Below are positions 24,201 through 34,600 of a stretch of DNA of 64,000 bases, piece by piece; within the stretch, counting starts at the first letter, position 1; the number at the start of each line of letters is the position of its first letter. The translations under genes and the position numbers were made by a program. The stretch is from assembly GCA_004335835.1 (NCBI GenBank), contig RWJK01001124.1:39242-103241 (forward strand), written 5' to 3'. Source of the stretch: Scenedesmus sp. ARA3. Its lineage: Eukaryota; Chlorophyta; Chlorophyceae; Sphaeropleales; Scenedesmaceae. The notes under the pieces are model-generated. The model saw nothing but the letters and a program-made list of their open reading frames with translations, made no database searches and was not told the DNA's origin.

Positions 24201-24488
24201 GTAAATACACGTTCACGTGTGCCCAATGAGCTATTGTTGCGCTGCTGTTGTGGATGTAGCACCCAAGTGCGGGCTGCAGCACTCTGATAGCTCACCAAGA
24301 GCAGCTGCTCCTCCGAGCAGCACCTCCTTAGGAAGGTTCTGCAGCTCCTGGGGGTCGAACGCGACTGCTGTTTTTGTGAGAGTCCTTCGCTGCGCTGGGC
24401 GAGCTAGTGCCACCGTGCGCCTGGTCACGGCGGATCTCACTGCCACGCCTGCTTTGCTCTGCAAGCGGGTGCTGCAGATTGATTGCAT
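16729..24488 (-). CDS. HCF173: HCF173-like plastid protein: SDR Rossmann fold with inserted CIA30 domain
   Basis: Twelve exons: 24296-24488, 23738-23916, 23280-23486, 22856-22949, 22171-22313, 21502-21579, 21115-21231, 20314-20495, 19505-19629, 18071-18229, 17416-17646, 16729-16916. All phases match, giving 631 residues. Order: Arg/Ser-rich transit peptide; VLVFGASGKLGRKVVERL (GxxGxxG NAD(P) motif) at about 95; CIA30 domain from about 255 to 435 (ERLDDVIMGGNSSSALE, GGGFCGARTKALDMDLSGY, GDWTTVRLPWSSFVPV, INKLGLVLSRFEFNK); then the SDR resumes (IIQLNPGGVLNWKYEAE, SGLPYTVIR) and ends in a Pro-run and a Lys/Glu helix. A CIA30 domain inside an SDR is the HCF173 architecture; HCF173 promotes psbA translation in plants. 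A more upstream ATG (24596) is possible. Orthology, as opposed to a paralogue with the same layout, is not proven. Confidence 0.82.
17017..17160 (-). repeat. CAG tract and 5' fragment of the HCF173-like terminal exon
   Basis: A (CAG)14 tract on the + strand at about 17017-17060 is followed by a copy of the RLQPFPRAVPP coding (about 17095-17150, minus strand), upstream of the intact terminal exon. A second copy of the exon 11 start (GLDDKGIEGPALLEADQGD) lies at about 17755-17811. Confidence 0.8.
18275..18740 (-). repeat. Four upstream 5' fragments of HCF173-like exon 10
   Basis: The coding for GVERNALIGDDAAARKADIP recurs with a period near 128 bases, each copy preceded by a CAG acceptor: about 18280-18357, 18407-18485, 18537-18612 and 18665-18741. 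The intact exon (18071-18229) is the last of the five in the direction of transcription. Confidence 0.88.
18868..19380 (-). repeat. Four downstream 3' fragments of HCF173-like exon 9
   Basis: The coding for SAYKAPRPAVVAISSA with its donor (intact exon 19505-19629) recurs at about 19315-19372, 19195-19240, 19074-19130 and 18868-18930. Two copies carry an adjacent (CAT)n tract and a shared tail. A 5' fragment (FNKAPNPSYRP) lies upstream at about 19680-19747. Confidence 0.85.
19957..20850 (-). repeat. Fragments of HCF173-like exon 8 on both sides of the intact exon
   Basis: Upstream 5' fragments (DQDATPESTYQATF and variants, with CAG acceptors and CAG tracts) lie at about 20555-20628, 20690-20757 and 20790-20860. 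Downstream 3' fragments (FVAVKQAQSDPNRGPLDPSRI) lie at about 20131-20240 and 19957-20065. The intact exon is 20314-20495. Confidence 0.87.
21297..22770 (-). repeat. Smaller fragments of HCF173-like exons 4, 5 and 7
   Basis: An exon 7 internal fragment (ART.ALDV) lies at about 21297-21332. Exon 5 3' ends (WERLDDVIM-like plus donor) lie at about 21928-21965 and 22028-22062. An exon 4 3' end (MSPERVETQG-like plus donor) lies at about 22736-22768. Their placement follows the same upstream/downstream rule as the larger arrays. Confidence 0.72.
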
Positions 24489-25641
24489 CTGTGATGGATT
24501 GATTGATGGTAAGCCCAACGAGGTAGCTCGCGACGTGGATTGAGAGGATATACGACGTTGGCGTGGGATGTACAAGCTACACGAGGACGCTTTCAATAAA
24601 GTTCCGTCGATGATTAATCAAGACTCGTGTTGCAAAATGTTGGACGCTCCGGTCGTTGCTGAACCCCTTGGGCTCAGGTGCGTTCAAACTCCCTGTGTGA
24701 GGTGCATTGCAGCTGTCAATGTGTGGTGCGCGGGCTACTGGTCCCCGCAGTGCAGGCGCGTGCGCTGCAGACAAGCACTACATTACTACTGTAAAAGTGC
24801 TGTGAAAGTGTGCAGCCTATTGTCACGGCATGTGTCTGCACATGCAGCCAGGACACATGCGTTCCGCATGCCACATGATGTGGCAATTGAAATGCTGATC
24901 ATCAGCACCTCTGTCGCCACAGCAAACCAACACAAATGACAAAGTAAACGTCACAGAGGCTGCCAGCTACTCCTGCCAACTGATCAATCCATGCAAAAGG
25001 CAAGTACAGTTCAACTCTTGTTGCCATCGGCACGTGCTGCAATCAACTGACTGCATTGGCGCGCTAATGTCATGCCAAACGTATGGTCAACTCCCTTCAA
25101 CAACAGTTTCAGCAACGCTGCAGCCACCACTGTATGGTACATCCATGTGCAACGTACAACCTGCAGCTGCCATATGCCCCCTGCAGCCGCCTCTCATGCT
25201 GCATGCCGCATACAATTGAAAACGCCGCCGCTTCAACAGCCACACCAACCTGAGAGCCTGCGCACGCGAGCGTGTTCTGCAGCAACTGTCACAGTGCCAC
25301 GATGGCACAGCCTGCTGCTGCTGTATGCCAGCTGCAACACTATGCACTGGCAGCAGCACATGCAGCTCTTTGTTTAACACCAAAGCCCCGCCTCAGATAC
25401 TGCAGGAGGCCCTAGACCTTATAAGGACATATCATTGTAATATGACAGTTGTAGGCATGCTAAATGCACAATCGTTCACCTGCAACCAATGCTGGTCCAG
25501 AAGCCCCCCTGCCCGAAGGCTCATTGTAAGTAAGGCCAGAAAGCATGTGTGCACAAGGCTGGCAGTGCCTCAACATCCATCGCTGAAATGCTCCTGTCAG
25601 TGCACCAGCCCTGCCACCGATGCACTGCAGGCACCAGCTCA
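24489..25641. other. Intergenic: HCF173-like 5' flank and MYND gene 3' flank
   Basis: About 1.1 kb holding the presumed promoter and leader of the HCF173-like gene and the 3' flank of the MYND gene. An alternative in-frame ATG for the HCF173-like gene lies at 24596. No other gene was seen. Confidence 0.45.
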
Positions 25642-27370
25642 TCACCTGCCCTCCACCCTCATCCCGCATGCCGCCATGCGCCTGCAGCCCTTCTTGTGGC
25701 TCCTCCAGCCAGCAGCCTGGCAGGAAGCGCTGCAGTAGCGGCAGCCGCACACCGCACACACGTGCCGCGCAGCTGCCGCCTCCGACACACCACGCAGCTC
25801 AACACACCCGGGGTTGTTGCACACCACAGGCAGCGGCGCAACCGCTGCCAGCACCCTGCAGAAAGTCAGTTCGTCTTCATACAGCTGCTGTATGCGCTGT
25901 GCTGCACCAACAGCGCCTTCTGCTCCTTGCTGTTGCTGCTGCTGCTGTGCAGGACTAAGGCCAGTATCACCAGCCCCCTCTACAATGTCCTGGCACACAG
26001 CCGCAAGATCTTCTGGGATCCAGGCCTGGTGGAAGGCTGCTGCTGCAGCCGCCAGCTTGCGCGACTCACGCAGCCGCAGCAGGTACTGCCAGCGCACAGC
26101 CTGGCTGCTGCTGCTGCGGCGGCTGCTGCTGCTGCTGTCATGTCCCAGCTGTGGGCCAGCTGCCGCCGGGGCTGTGGCCGCCGCTCCTGCTGCTGCTGCT
26201 GTGCTGCCTGCGTTCCCACCTGTTGAAATGTCGCCTCGAAGCAGCACCAGAACGCCCATCACCCCCTGAAATGCTTCTATGCCTGCATGCAAGTACCCAC
26301 GGATGATTGCGGATGCCTCCTCAAGCACCTCATGCAGGCTTACCAGGCACCTGCTAATCAGCACAGCAAGGAACAGAGCACTTGCTGAGGCCTGCTCCTT
26401 GCTGCTGCTGCTGCTGCTGTCAGAGGCTGCTGCCTCTCTTGCCGCATGTTTCACTGCTGCCTTCAGTGCACTGGCGACATCCCTCAGGCAACCAGCCACA
26501 GCACCAGGCCACACACTGCTCGCTCCACCAGCATCTGCTGCACTGTTTGCGCTGATGCACAGCTTCACACTGCTGCACAGCGCAGAGCCCAGCGCTGCTG
26601 TTGCTGCTGAGCTGTTCAGCAGCTCTGCCAGCCCCTTGGTGCCGATCTTGGCAGCCCCATGCTTCACCAGATGTAACAAGTGCTGTGCACTGGTTGCATC
26701 CAGCTGCCCTGACCTCGCGCAGATGTCGGCCAACTGGAAGAAGGCCACCGGGTGCTTGCGCGCCAGCTGGCTAGTGAACAGCTCCTGCCGGGTGTTGAGG
26801 GCAGCATCATCGCTGCCTGCAAGATTGCAGCACGCAGCACAGAGGAGGTGCAGCAAACAGCCGGTTAGTACATGTGCAGCTGCTCGTGCAACACCGCAGC
26901 TTCTGACTACCCCACAAACAAACACAAAATCAGCAGCTGTGTGGTGTACAAACACTGCATTGCATGGAAGCCGACATGCCTTGTCAGACCGTATGATGCT
27001 TTGCTTCTGGTAGCCATGTATTTCTGGGGCCACGGTGTACAACAGTTGGCTGTGATGCACAGCAATACCGCTTGATCAACTGGCCCAACACTCACCATAA
27101 GCTGGCTGCACAAATAAGAACAGGTCTGCTGCTGCTAGGCCCGGCTGCATCAGCAGCTGACAGTCCAGGCTGCCGCAGTGCACCGCCAGGCTGAGGCCCT
27201 GCAGCAGCACCTGCCCGCCACCCTGCTGCAGCAGTTGAAATGACTGCTGCCACTGGCCGCTGGACCACAAATGACTCATCTGAATCCGCAGCAGCACGCA
27301 GCACTCATAAATGAGCCCACGTGCTGCCATCAGCTGCTCACGCCCCTGCGGTATACAGCTGGCAGCCGCA

Positions 27371-27409
<39 letters not shown>

Positions 27410-28458
27410 TCAGTGTACAGCAGCGTGCGCTGCTCTGCCGGCAGCAGCAGGGACTGCACTGCCGCTGCAGTGCCATCATCACGTCCCGGCTCGTCCGCCC
27501 AAGTTGCCAGCTGCTGCTGCTGCTCCGCTGGCAGCAGCACGTACTGCCGCTGCCACTCCGCTGCACCCCGCAGCAGCAGCTCCGCAATCAGCTGCAGCGC
27601 AGCAGCAGATAGTGCAGGCGACTTGCTGCTGACAAGGCTGTTGCGGAAGCTAAGCCACCCCACATGGCGGAACAGCGCTGTGGCCAATGCACAAGCCTGA
27701 CCAAGCAGCACAGTACACTCCTGCTCAGCTGACGTGTGGCCCCTTGTGCATGCTGCTGCAAACTCTGACTCGTGCGCCTCCAGGAGCACCTTTGGCGGCA
27801 GCAGCTGCTGCAGTGGCCCAGCCTGAGGGTCCGGCAGCAGCAGCAGGTCCGCACGCATGCGCCTGCCCAGCTGCTGTGACAGCCGCCGCTGGCCCTGCTG
27901 CTGCATCTGCTGCTGCTGGTGCATCTGCCAGCAGCGCAGCGCAAGCAGCTGCAGCGTAGCTGCTGCTGCGGCAGCACTGGAAGCGAACGCAGTGCAATTA
28001 TCTCCTCCCCAACTCGAATAGCGCGCAGACCCCGCGATAGAAAGCACGTTGCCTGCAGTTGCTGCAATGTCGTTGGCCACGAGCTGGAGGTGCCTGTTGC
28101 TGGCCGCATCACTGCTGCTGCTGCTGCCGCCCGCGCCTGCCTGAATGCTGCCGCTGCTCTGGCTGATTACCACTGCTGCTGCTGCCACGCTGCCGCCAGG
28201 CAGTGCCCGCATCAGGCCTGCAGCCACTGCATAGTTCAGCAGCTGCTGCAGCAGCTCAGCCGCCCAGGGCCAGTCAACGCCAGCTGAGGTCTCAAAGCTT
28301 TCATCCGTCACAATGGCAGTTGTCCATCTGCCAAGCCTGACCGCTTCACCAACAGCGGGGCAGCACAGCGGCTGCCTAGCTGCTGCAAGGATCAGGCCGC
28401 AGTGCCATATGACACCAAACAGGATCTGCGGCAGGCCTGTGGCGATTGCCAACGCGTT

Positions 28459-28504
<46 letters not shown>

Positions 28505-29352
28505 GTAAGAAACTGCCCGGTGGTTGATGCAACCCAGTATGCAGGCCTGGTGACGACGCAGGCAGTTGATGCTTGTTCAGCTGTTCTGCAATCTGTGGTC
28601 GCTGGTAGCGGCAGGAACAGCACTGCGGAGTGCAGCTGCAGGGCCCGGCCACTAAAGCAGCAGATGCCTCAATCGGGGCCCCCGAGCTGTTGCAAATAAC
28701 CACTGGCTGTGCTTTTGATTGAAACTACACGGACGACTGCTACATACGTACAGTAAGTGTGCTGCTCACAGACAATGCTGTGCTTAGAACATCTTGACAC
28801 CAGCCTACTGGAAGCAACAGCCAGAAGACCAGCTGCTCTGCTTTGAACGACACAAGCTGTACTACTGCTGCTGATGCCGCCGCTGCTGCTGCTGCTGCTG
28901 CTCAACCAGCGCTGCTCACCAGCATCGACCAGCTCCTCCGCAGCCTGCACCAAGAGCTTGGCGTTGCTGCGACTGTTGTGCACCAGCTGCAAGAGGTCAG
29001 TCAGTGCTGCGCACAGCACACACATCAGGCAGCTTACACAGCAGCGCCAGCAGCATTGAACAGGTTTGACAGCAGAGCTGAGGTATGCAGTGGCAACACA
29101 GCATTGGAAGGGCGAGTCGGCATCTGCTATGAGCAGCAGAAGACTGTTACATGCACAGCTCTGTATGTGTGTGCAACTGCTGTGCAAGGGCCCAACTGCG
29201 CAGCATGATGTGAGCCTCAGATCTGCTGCAGCAGGTAGCGTGCGCAGCCTCTGCATTTGGCAGTCCTGGACTGCTATGCTGTGAGCTTGCATGCCCACTG
29301 CTGCTGGCAAGGAGGCAGCTGCCAAATTCATCGCTCTAGCTATCCACTCTTG

Positions 29353-29386
<34 letters not shown>

Positions 29387-30051
29387 CCTGGGTCACCTTG
29401 GGTGCTGCACCTCCATAGCTTGCCATAGCCCATCTGGTCAGCAACCGGCTCCTCTGCTGCATGCTCAACCAGCTGCAGCAGCTCCGGCTTCTGCTGCAGC
29501 CACACCAGCAGCCGGGCAAGCGTTGCCAGCGGCCGCGCAGCAAGCACAGCTTGCAGGAACGTCTCTACCTGCTCAGGGTGCTCCTCTGTGTGCACCCGAA
29601 GGACTGTGTCCACACATGACCACAGCACGGCTGTCTGCTCGTAGGTTTGCTGGAGTATTGCTTCGTGTTTGGCAGCTATGCGGTCAGCTGGTGGCCGCTG
29701 CAGCAGCTTGGCATGTGCTGACTGCTTCCACAAGCGAGTCAGGCTGGACGCAGTACCTGCAGCTTCGCTGCGCAGCTGCAGCGCATGACAGCAGAGGAAT
29801 ACGTCGGCAACGTGTTTCATGCGTACTGTTGGTGTTGCGCGTCAGCAGCTGGCACCGCAGCAGCTATGGTGCTGCTTAAGCTTCCCTGCTGCTGTTTGCA
29901 AGATGTACGCGGCAGGCACTGCACTAGCATGCAGCAACAGCAGGAGACGTTCATTCGTGCGTGTGATTGGCTGCACCTTGTTGAGCAGCTCGCTCAGGGA
30001 CAGTCGCCCTGCTTCATACTCCTTCAGCAAAGAACTCATGGCCGCATTCAC
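25642..30051 (-). CDS. MYND-type zinc finger protein (large, algal type)
   Basis: The C-terminal exon 25642-26816 and the preceding exon ending at 27096 join in phase 1. Both are long open frames of helical, Ala/Leu/Gln-rich sequence. The last 60 residues are a MYND finger: CNNPGC, then CAVCGCRYCSASCQ and WRSHKKGC, supplying the Cys/His ligands in the order seen in green-algal MYND proteins (CxNPxC variant). The N-terminus probably starts at 30051 (MNAAMSSLLKEYEAG), continues in a coding segment between about 29780 and 29400 (TASSLTRLWKQSAHAKL, EEHPEQVETFLQAVLAARP), another at about 29015-28840 (LTDLLQLVHNSRSNAKLL), and a long one from about 28440 to 27096. Internal exon edges between 27096 and 30051 were not resolved. 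MYND fingers bind proline-rich partners; the role here is unknown. Confidence 0.75.
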
Positions 30052-31630
30052 CCCAGCGCGTTCTCACGACAAACAGTCATCCGCATCGACCTGGAAATCA
30101 AGCAACTGCTGTCTGGCAGCTTTCACAGTGCATCGACTGCCGCGACGATGCACCCTGGTCCAGCTTGCACAAGGGTTTCGAGCACATGAGCAATTAGTAC
30201 CAGGTTTCAACCAAATCGCTTTGAGAAAGCCGTTAATGGTATATTATGTTGGAAGGTTTGGACTGCAGTTGGCGCAGTTTTGCCACCGGCCCGGTGTCAA
30301 CCGTTGCAGCTGTGCCACCATCAGTGGGTGAGGATGATCAGTGGGTGGTCCACCAGCAGAGGTGACACCAGCAGAAAGCATAGCCACCTTAGCCGCACCT
30401 GCTTCTCAGCACGCACCGTATCCTGTACAGCTGCAAATGGATGCATAACGTCACGGTGTCCGCCAGCCTGAGCAGCTCTCCAACAGCAGCCTGGGCATGC
30501 TGAGCATGTCCAAGCACCTCGTTGACATATCCCCAATGTCAAGCGGTCCACTTGACCCTTGTCGTGCGACTTTTATGTTCAGCTTCGTGCTGTGATGATA
30601 ATCAGTTGTTCAAAGAAATAGGACATGATCAACAGTCAGTCTCTTCCGGCAGCATCTGGTGCTGCTGCTACTTAGTAAGCGCGTGACAGCCACCAGTCTC
30701 TACATCCGCATTTGCATGCAAGTTACCCATCCCAAACACCACCGTGCCACCATCATCATCGTCATGTTACTCATCAAGCCATAGCATCAACGCAACCGTG
30801 CCACCCAATTACTGCACGGTACGTGCCACCAGTTACCTCCCAAAAGCAGGTCATAACCCATGCACAACCCCTATCCACCCTTGGCTGATCTCGCTCAACA
30901 CTATGTTGTTATAACACATCACACGCCTAACACTACGCCGAATCAAGTAAAGTGGCTGCTGCCAGGCAAGCCCAGTGACAGTGCTAACACTATTCGGCAA
31001 AAACAAGCAGCCCTAGTCTGGCAAGCTACATCAGCTGCAGATGAGCGCCCTGTGCATTTGCAGCACTTGCACATCATTCATTGCAGCGCAGCTTGCCAGA
31101 CAGGCACTGCCCCAAGCACAGGAAGACCAATAAACCAGCCCAGTGATTGCGCAGCGGCCAACATGCCGACTAACGCCTCATGCATCCCAAAATCTCAGTC
31201 AAGGGAGCAGGTACGGCAGCACACTTTGCGAAGCATGTGCCCACAGCAACGTCTGCCGGCGACGCCCGCGCTGTTACAGCATGTTTCAGCTGTCGTGCAC
31301 AGTCACCGACATAACGTTGGACAGCACTGAGCAGCGCAGCACCAGGGATTGGCGCAATGCTACTGCTCCTGCTGTCCAACACCGCACAGCACGCCTTGCT
31401 GCTGCACAGGTTGCACGCATCCTTCACCGTGAATCAAGCAAGCCACTTCAAGGATGCAGCCCTTAGACAGCACCAATCCACAACTCCAGGCCTGATGCTT
31501 GCTGCAACACCAATGGCCACATCAGCTTCAAGATGCCGCTGCTGCCGCATTTTCCTGCAAACCTGTCAGCCGCCGCAATGTGCTGTATGTTTCCGCTGAC
31601 ACTGGCCAGCCGAAACCACCAACGCATCGA
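30052..31630. other. Intergenic region with short dispersed CAT element
   Basis: About 1.6 kb between the MYND gene start and the 3' end of the cysteine-rich gene. It holds a CATCATCAT..GTTACTCATCAAGCCATAGCA stretch at about 30745-30800 that resembles intronic sequence near 18945 and 19385. No exon-like coding was seen. Confidence 0.45.
31274..31278 (-). terminator. TGTAA 3'-end signal, cysteine-rich gene
   Basis: TTACA on the + strand, about 355 bases after the stop of the GCC2/GCC3 gene. It is a plausible chlorophyte polyadenylation signal. Confidence 0.35.
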
Positions 31631-34600
31631 TCAGCTGCTGCCAACAGGCGCCGGCGCGCCATTCAACACGATTTTTATATTGCAGCCAGACGATGAGTCA
31701 GTGCCGAGGCTCGAGGTGGTAAAACCAGCTTTGCAAGGGAGGCACCTGCTGCTGCCGTCAGTGGTGCTGTACGTGCCAAGCGGGCAATCCAGGCACGCCT
31801 GTGACTTCGCAGCAGGTGTGTACTGCCCTGCAGGACACAGCATGCACTCTGTGGAGCCGTACTGATAGCTGAAGGAGCCAGGCGGGCAATCCACACAGGT
31901 GATGGAGGAATCGGCTGCATTGCGCGTCGAGTAGGTGCCCGGCGGGCAGCGCTGGCACTTCTGCGCGCCCGTAGAGTTTGTGAACGAGCCCGCAGGGCAG
32001 GACTGGCACTTGCTGGACCCCGGCAGTGAGGAGTAGAAGCCAATCGGGCACTTCTTGCAGCCCTTGGCTCCGGGCTTTTCTGTGAAGCTGCCTCGAGGGC
32101 AAGGCTCGCATTGCTTCTGACCCTTTGTGGGTGAGAAGTAGCCCATTGCGCAAGGTGTGCAGCTGGACTGGCCGTCTCTGTTGGTGTAATAGCCTGGGTT
32201 GCATTCGTCGCAGGCTCCTGCACCTGGCTTGGTGCCGGCCTTGCCTGTGGGGCACTTCCTGTTTTGGGTTTGATGGGAGTGTGAGTGGGTGCGGCGGGGT
32301 GGCGGGCGGGGAGTGAATTAGTGCTGTAGGTAGACTGTAGGATGTAGAGGAAGCAAGTGATCTGATGTTTAACTCAAGCTAAAAAAGTTTCAGTTGTGCA
32401 GCTGCGCAAGCAGAATTTGACAAAGCACGCAGTAGAACACACATCGCGCAAGGCTACCACATGACCAAGCTGCTGTTGCTTTTCCTGCTGGGTTGCATGC
32501 TGTAATCAAGCCGCAAGCACTCGATGAAACTTGGCTGGGCCAACAGCTGCTCAGCACCCCGCACCTGCAGGCCGACAGCGACACAGCTCCATCTGTCGGG
32601 TTGAAGGTGCCCACCGGGCACACCTTGCACTTGGCTGCTGCCCTGGTGTCCTGATAGGTGCCCTTGCCGCACTGCATGCAGGCCTTGGCACCATATCTGC
32701 TCTGGTACATGCCACGAGGGCACTCTGTGCATGTGGCTGACTTGGCGGCGGCTGAGTAGCTGCCTGGCAGGCACACGTTGCACTGCGAGGCGGCTGCGCG
32801 TCATAACACGTTGTCATAACGCACCATGACGCAGCACCGTGACAGTGCGGAGTGGGAGGCAGATGGCGGCAAGTCAGTGTTTGTTGAAGAGCAGATGTGT
32901 GCGCTGGCTGGCTGTGTCAGTGCCTGCATAACAAGCTAGCATGTCAGAGTGCAGATCACATCAGCAGATGCAGCAGGGTTTCTGACAAGCAGCACGGCCA
33001 AGTCCTGACAGACATCATCACGAAGTGCCGCTCCTGCTGCTGTGAACAACCCTTGCTGTGCAACCCTGTTGTATCACCCATTGCTCACCTTCTCCGGATG
33101 ATGTGCCAGCAGGGCACTCCTGGCAAGAGTCTGACAGCGCAGCATCCCTGAACTTGCCCGCCGGGCACGCATTGCACATGTTGCTGCCGGCAACCGAGAC
33201 CTCATAACCATCTCCGCAGCTGAGGCAGCTTGTAGCACCCGGCGCTGACGCAAACGTGTTGGGAGGACACACCGTGCAGTCAAACTGCCCGTCCATGTCT
33301 TGGTATGTCCCCACGGGACACTCCATGCATCCCAGGGACGATTTAGCGCCGATGATTGCGCCGTACGTGCCAGCAGGGCAGTTTTGGGAGGCTTGAGAAG
33401 TTGACTCGTCACAGAACACGCCAGGGCCGCAGGGTACGCAGTAATCGCTCAGCAGCACGGAAGGATCCTCTCCTGGAGTTGACACGCCGTCGCCGTTCAT
33501 CATCTGCTTGATGCTGCCGGCGGGGCAGGGGTCGGCAGCCACACCGCGCACGCCGGCGTTCTGGCCCAATCCGTTGTCGCCTCCGCCCAGGTAGCCCCAG
33601 CCAGTGAAGGTCAGCTGCAGCAGCACAGCACAGCAGCACATGGGATGGATGACAGACGTTAGGCGATAGCTGAGTGACAAGACATGCAGCATATCAGCAG
33701 CACATGCGGCCATTGTGTCCACCACCCAGATAGACCCAGCCTGTGAAGGCGAGCTGCAGCCACAGCATATGGCGCCACACCGGATACATAACACAATCTG
33801 GACAATGGATGATGGCTGCTAATTAAAGCTAAGTACAACATACGCTTCACATTGCGCCCTGCTGCTTACCCCTAGTAGCGTTGTGGTGGGCAGCGCCCTG
33901 TCTTGCGGCACCTGCGTCCTCCTGCTGGCCGCAAAGATGGTCGTGCTGAACCCTGCCGGCCCCAGCGTGCCATACATGCCTACATTGCTCTTGCGCTCAC
34001 CCTTGGACGACAAGCCAGCCAGGATGTTGGGCGCTGCACAGCAAAGATAGGAATAGTTTAGTGCATCCCGCAGCAGCAGCAGTAGCAGTGGATGTGGCGA
34101 TTCAGCAAGGTGGTTGCCAGAATGGTGATGGCGCTGTAACGCACCTGACCAAGGATTCACAATGCTTGCTGGTGGACTTCACCCCAAGGTGCACCTATGC
34201 ATGTACACCAATGCTTGTACAGAGCAACAATGTTTGAAGCTTTGGTGGTTACACACGTGGCAAGCAATGGCATATAGTGGTTCTCTGCAGTCACTGGAAG
34301 CCGCTGCTGCTGCTGCCTGTAGCCCTCCCACTGCTGCTGCCGGCTGCTGCTGCTTCTACAGCTGCTGCTGCTGCTGCCGGTCTATCCCTGCTGCTGCTAC
34401 TCCTTATACCTCATCACCGCCCACCTGTGTAGAAGCCTGAGATGCTGTTCAGCGCCGCATTTGCGCTGCAGATGTTGCCGTTGATGCCCAAGTCTCCCAT
34501 GACATACGCATCCACCCGGCACTCAGCCGACACGTTGAACCCAATCAGCGTCTCCGCACTGGTGATCGTGCAGCTGTTGAACATTGGCGCATACTTCATC

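Noticed and set aside
24568..24939. 123-codon + strand open frame beyond the HCF173-like start
   Set aside because: Cysteine-rich but without a recognisable spacing pattern, and it overlaps the probable promoter and leader of the minus-strand gene.
26279..27013. 244-codon + strand open frame
   Set aside because: Antisense to the MYND gene exon, whose MYND finger and codon pattern fix the coding strand as minus.
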